NCBI GenBank assembly: GCA_905331475.1
Contig: CAJNYU010000412.1
Coordinates: 79,227-143,226, forward strand
Direction: 5' to 3'
DNA: 64,000 nt
From: Rotaria socialis
Lineage: Eukaryota > Rotifera > Eurotatoria > Philodinida > Philodinidae
Shown piece after piece: positions 61,682 through 64,000 of this stretch (position 1 is its first letter; each line of letters opens with the position of its first letter). The notes below the pieces were generated by a model that was not told where the DNA came from, did no database searches, and was given only the letters and a program-made list of their open reading frames with translations. The translations under genes were made by a program, and so were the position numbers.

Positions 61682-64000
61682 ATGCAGTACATTTTTATAT
61701 TATTCACTATTCGAATAGTTTGGACTAATGGTCAATCAGGTAATTTTCCTGATTGCAAATCAGGCCCATTATCATCATTTCCTATTTGTAATCAATCATT
61801 ACCATCTCGACAACGAGCTGCCGATTTAATAAGTCGTATGACTATAATGGAAAAAATCTCGTATATGATTACGACAGCTGATACCATACCTCGTCTTGGT
61901 TTACCTAAGTATGAATGGTGGTCAGAAGCTCTTCATGGTCTTGGTTATTCTCCGGGTGTAGTTTTCGGTGGTGATTTACCTGCGGCTACTTCATTTCCTA
62001 TGCCAATTAATATTGGTGCAACATTCAATATGCGTCTCGTTCATGATATAGCAAATATTATTTCAACTGAAGCACGTGCTTTTAATAATGAAGGTCGAGC
62101 TGGTCTTACTTTCTTTACACCAAATATTAATATCTTTCGAGATCCACGTTGGGGACGTGGACAGGAAACGCCTGGTGAAGATCCATTTCTAACATCACAA
62201 TATGTATATGCACTTATCGAAGGTTTACAACGCGGCGATGATGAAAGATATTTAAAAATAGCTGCCAATTGTAAACATTTTGACGCTTATGATTTAGAAA
62301 ATTGGAATGGAACAAATCGACACCATTTTGATGCTAAAGTAACTGATCAAGATTTAGTTGAAACATATTTACCGTCATTTAAAACTTGCATTCAAGATGC
62401 ACAAGTTGCTAGTATTATGTGCAGTTATAATTCAATTAATGGAATACCAGCTTGTGCTCATCAATTTCTATTAGAAACTATTGCAAGGTATAGAATATTT
62501 TCTCTTTATAATTACCAAGAGTTTTGTTCTTGAAATGTTTTAGAGAATCATTTCATCTCAATGGTTTTGTTGTAAGTGATTGTGGAGCCATTGGCAATAT
62601 TTTATATACACATCATTATACATCAACAGTCGAAGATACGGTCGCTGTTGCTTTACATGCCGGTACAGATCTTGAATGTGGTGTTTTCTACTTATTTCAC
62701 TTATATGACGCATTAAATAGTAAAAAAATAGTTGAAACTGACATTGATCAATCATTGATGCGTACACTTGATGTTCTTATTCGTCTCGGTTGGTTTGATC
62801 CACCAGAACAACAAATCTATCGACAGTTAAATAAGAATAATGTTGACACATTAGAAGCAAGGCAGTTATCACTTATAAGTGCACAAGAAAGTATAGTATT
62901 ATTGAAGAACGTCGATCAAGCATTACCGTTAAATATTAATCTCTTGAAGAATAAGAAAATCGCATTAATTGGACCCACAGCAGATGCAACAGTAACAATG
63001 CAAGGAATTTATCATGGACAAGCTCCATTTCTAATTGATCCTGTGACAGGATTTAAAAATCTAACAGCAGGTTAGAACGATATTAATGCTAGGACAACTA
63101 ATTTTCTTCTATATTTATTTTTCTATTATTATTTTTATTATTTTTATTTTTATTTTTATTATTAGGAAACTTTATCAATATTGAGCATGCACGTGGTTGT
63201 GAAATATCAAGTCATAATGAAAAAGATTTTGCTGCTGCAATTGAATTAGCTCGATCATCTGATATTGTATTTTTTTTCGGTGGAATCGATCATACGATTG
63301 AGCATGAAGGAGTCGATCGTAAATCAATTGATTTACCAGATATTCAACTTACTTTAATAAAACAACTCGAAAAAGTAGCTCGTTCACCACTTCATGTTGT
63401 GATTATGTCAGGTGGTGGAGTTGATTTATCATATATTAGAGATTCAACACAATGTGCTAGTCTTCTTTGGATTGGTTATCCAGGACAATCGGGTGGACTT
63501 GGCGTAGCTACAGTTGTCTTTGGTCAATACAATCCAGCTGGCCGTTTACCAGTGACAATTTATCCAGCTTCGTATGTTGATGAAGTAAGTATGTTTGATA
63601 TGCAAATGCGATCATCAGCGAATAATCCTGGTCGAACCTATAAATTTTATACTGGTAAAGCTGTATATGAATTTGGCTATGGCTTATCATATACTACATT
63701 TAATTATACATGGAATAATAATACAATTGTTTCTTTGTATTCTATTCAATCTTTGATTGAAAATAATCATAATTTTCTGCGTACAATCATTTCTTTAATT
63801 CGCGTAAATGTAACAAATACTGGAAACATGGCTGGCGATGACGTTGTTCTAGCATATGTTGCACAACCAAATACAATCAATAATCAGACAGTACCTTTTA
63901 AACAATTATTTGGTTTTGAACGTATTCATTTAGCAATAAATGAAACAAAAGAAGTATTTTTTCCTTTTACGATTGAAGCTGCCTTAGCCGTCACACGTGA
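61682..64000 (+). CDS. GH3 beta-xylosidase-like glycosidase (3' truncated by window)
   Basis: Exons 61682-62487, 62544-63070 and 63166 to beyond 64000, introns 56 and 95 nt, phases 2 and 1. Signal peptide MQYIFILFTIRIVWTNG. The N-terminal GH3 barrel is clear: EWWSEALHG, ATSFPMPI, TFFTPNINIFRDPRWGRGQE, then GEDP, a KHF-DAYDLE motif, MCSYNSING, and VVSDCGAI carrying the catalytic nucleophile Asp. The C-terminal sandwich shows GIDHTIEHEGVDR, the acid/base-side loop of xylosidases, plus PGQSGG and GYGLSYT, then the start of a fibronectin-III-like domain. The enzyme would release xylose or arabinose from plant or algal xylo-oligosaccharides after secretion. The motif set is of fungal/plant xylosidase type, so acquisition by horizontal transfer is likely, though the gene has acquired spliceosomal introns. 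Confidence 0.93.

Overview
The window is metazoan nuclear DNA and most likely comes from a bdelloid rotifer of the Rotaria/Adineta type. This is inferred from several things: very AT-rich sequence, multi-exon genes with GT-AG introns mostly of about 40-120 nt, animal-only gene families (tetraspanin, K2P channel, SPATA1, RGM-like, Ly6/uPAR), an ADP-ribosyltransferase-TPR protein of a kind known to be expanded in bdelloids, a fungal/plant-like GH3 glycosidase, and decayed copies of a large peptide/chemoreceptor-like GPCR family. Standard stop codons apply. There are no bacterial operons, no CRISPR array, and no rRNA that I could recognise.

Layout. At 0-5.5 kb there is the last exon of a truncated gene, then an 11-exon gene for a secreted, membrane-anchored protein with two tandem RGM/VWD-like domains. 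At 6.2-9.4 kb (minus) lies an 11-exon SPATA1 orthologue with a 15-nt microexon and eight 14-residue repeats. At 11.9-12.4 kb is an ABRA/costars-domain protein. At 14.5-15.5 kb (minus) is a GPCR pseudogene. At 19.2-24.0 kb come a Ly6/uPAR GPI protein, an LCAT-family acyltransferase/phospholipase and a divergent PARG-like protein. At 30-31.4 kb is a TASK-like K2P channel, and at 36.5-38.3 kb (minus) a tetraspanin. At 41.1 kb is a small secreted peptide precursor. At 44-44.9 kb is a second GPCR pseudogene. At 45.9-46.7 kb is a zinc-finger plus HNH-like orphan protein. At 49.4-51.5 kb is the ART-TPR protein. At 53.3-59.2 kb there is a tandem duplication of a cysteine-rich (Ly6-like) gene plus a short secreted gene, with one cysteine-rich copy truncated. 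At 61.7-64 kb is a GH3 beta-xylosidase that runs off the end.

The genes do not form a pathway. Several are cell-surface or secreted products, but each is a stand-alone transcription unit. I reassembled exons by joining phase-compatible GT-AG boundaries, and exon lists are given in each entry.

The clearest structure outside the genes is a set of small non-autonomous DNA transposons with intact target-site duplications. Five are hAT-like with 8-bp duplications (5.6, 8.5, 19.7, 57.1 and 60 kb) and one is PIF/Harbinger-like with a TAA duplication (51.6 kb). Two of the hAT-like elements consist largely of short tandem repeats that reiterate a motif beginning just inside their terminal inverted repeats, and a third array at 17 kb may be a decayed relative. 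A further dispersed repeat with terminal hairpins occurs at 24.5 and 35.2 kb. Single Ns beside long G/C runs at 26.4 and 32.5 kb mark uncertain assembly.
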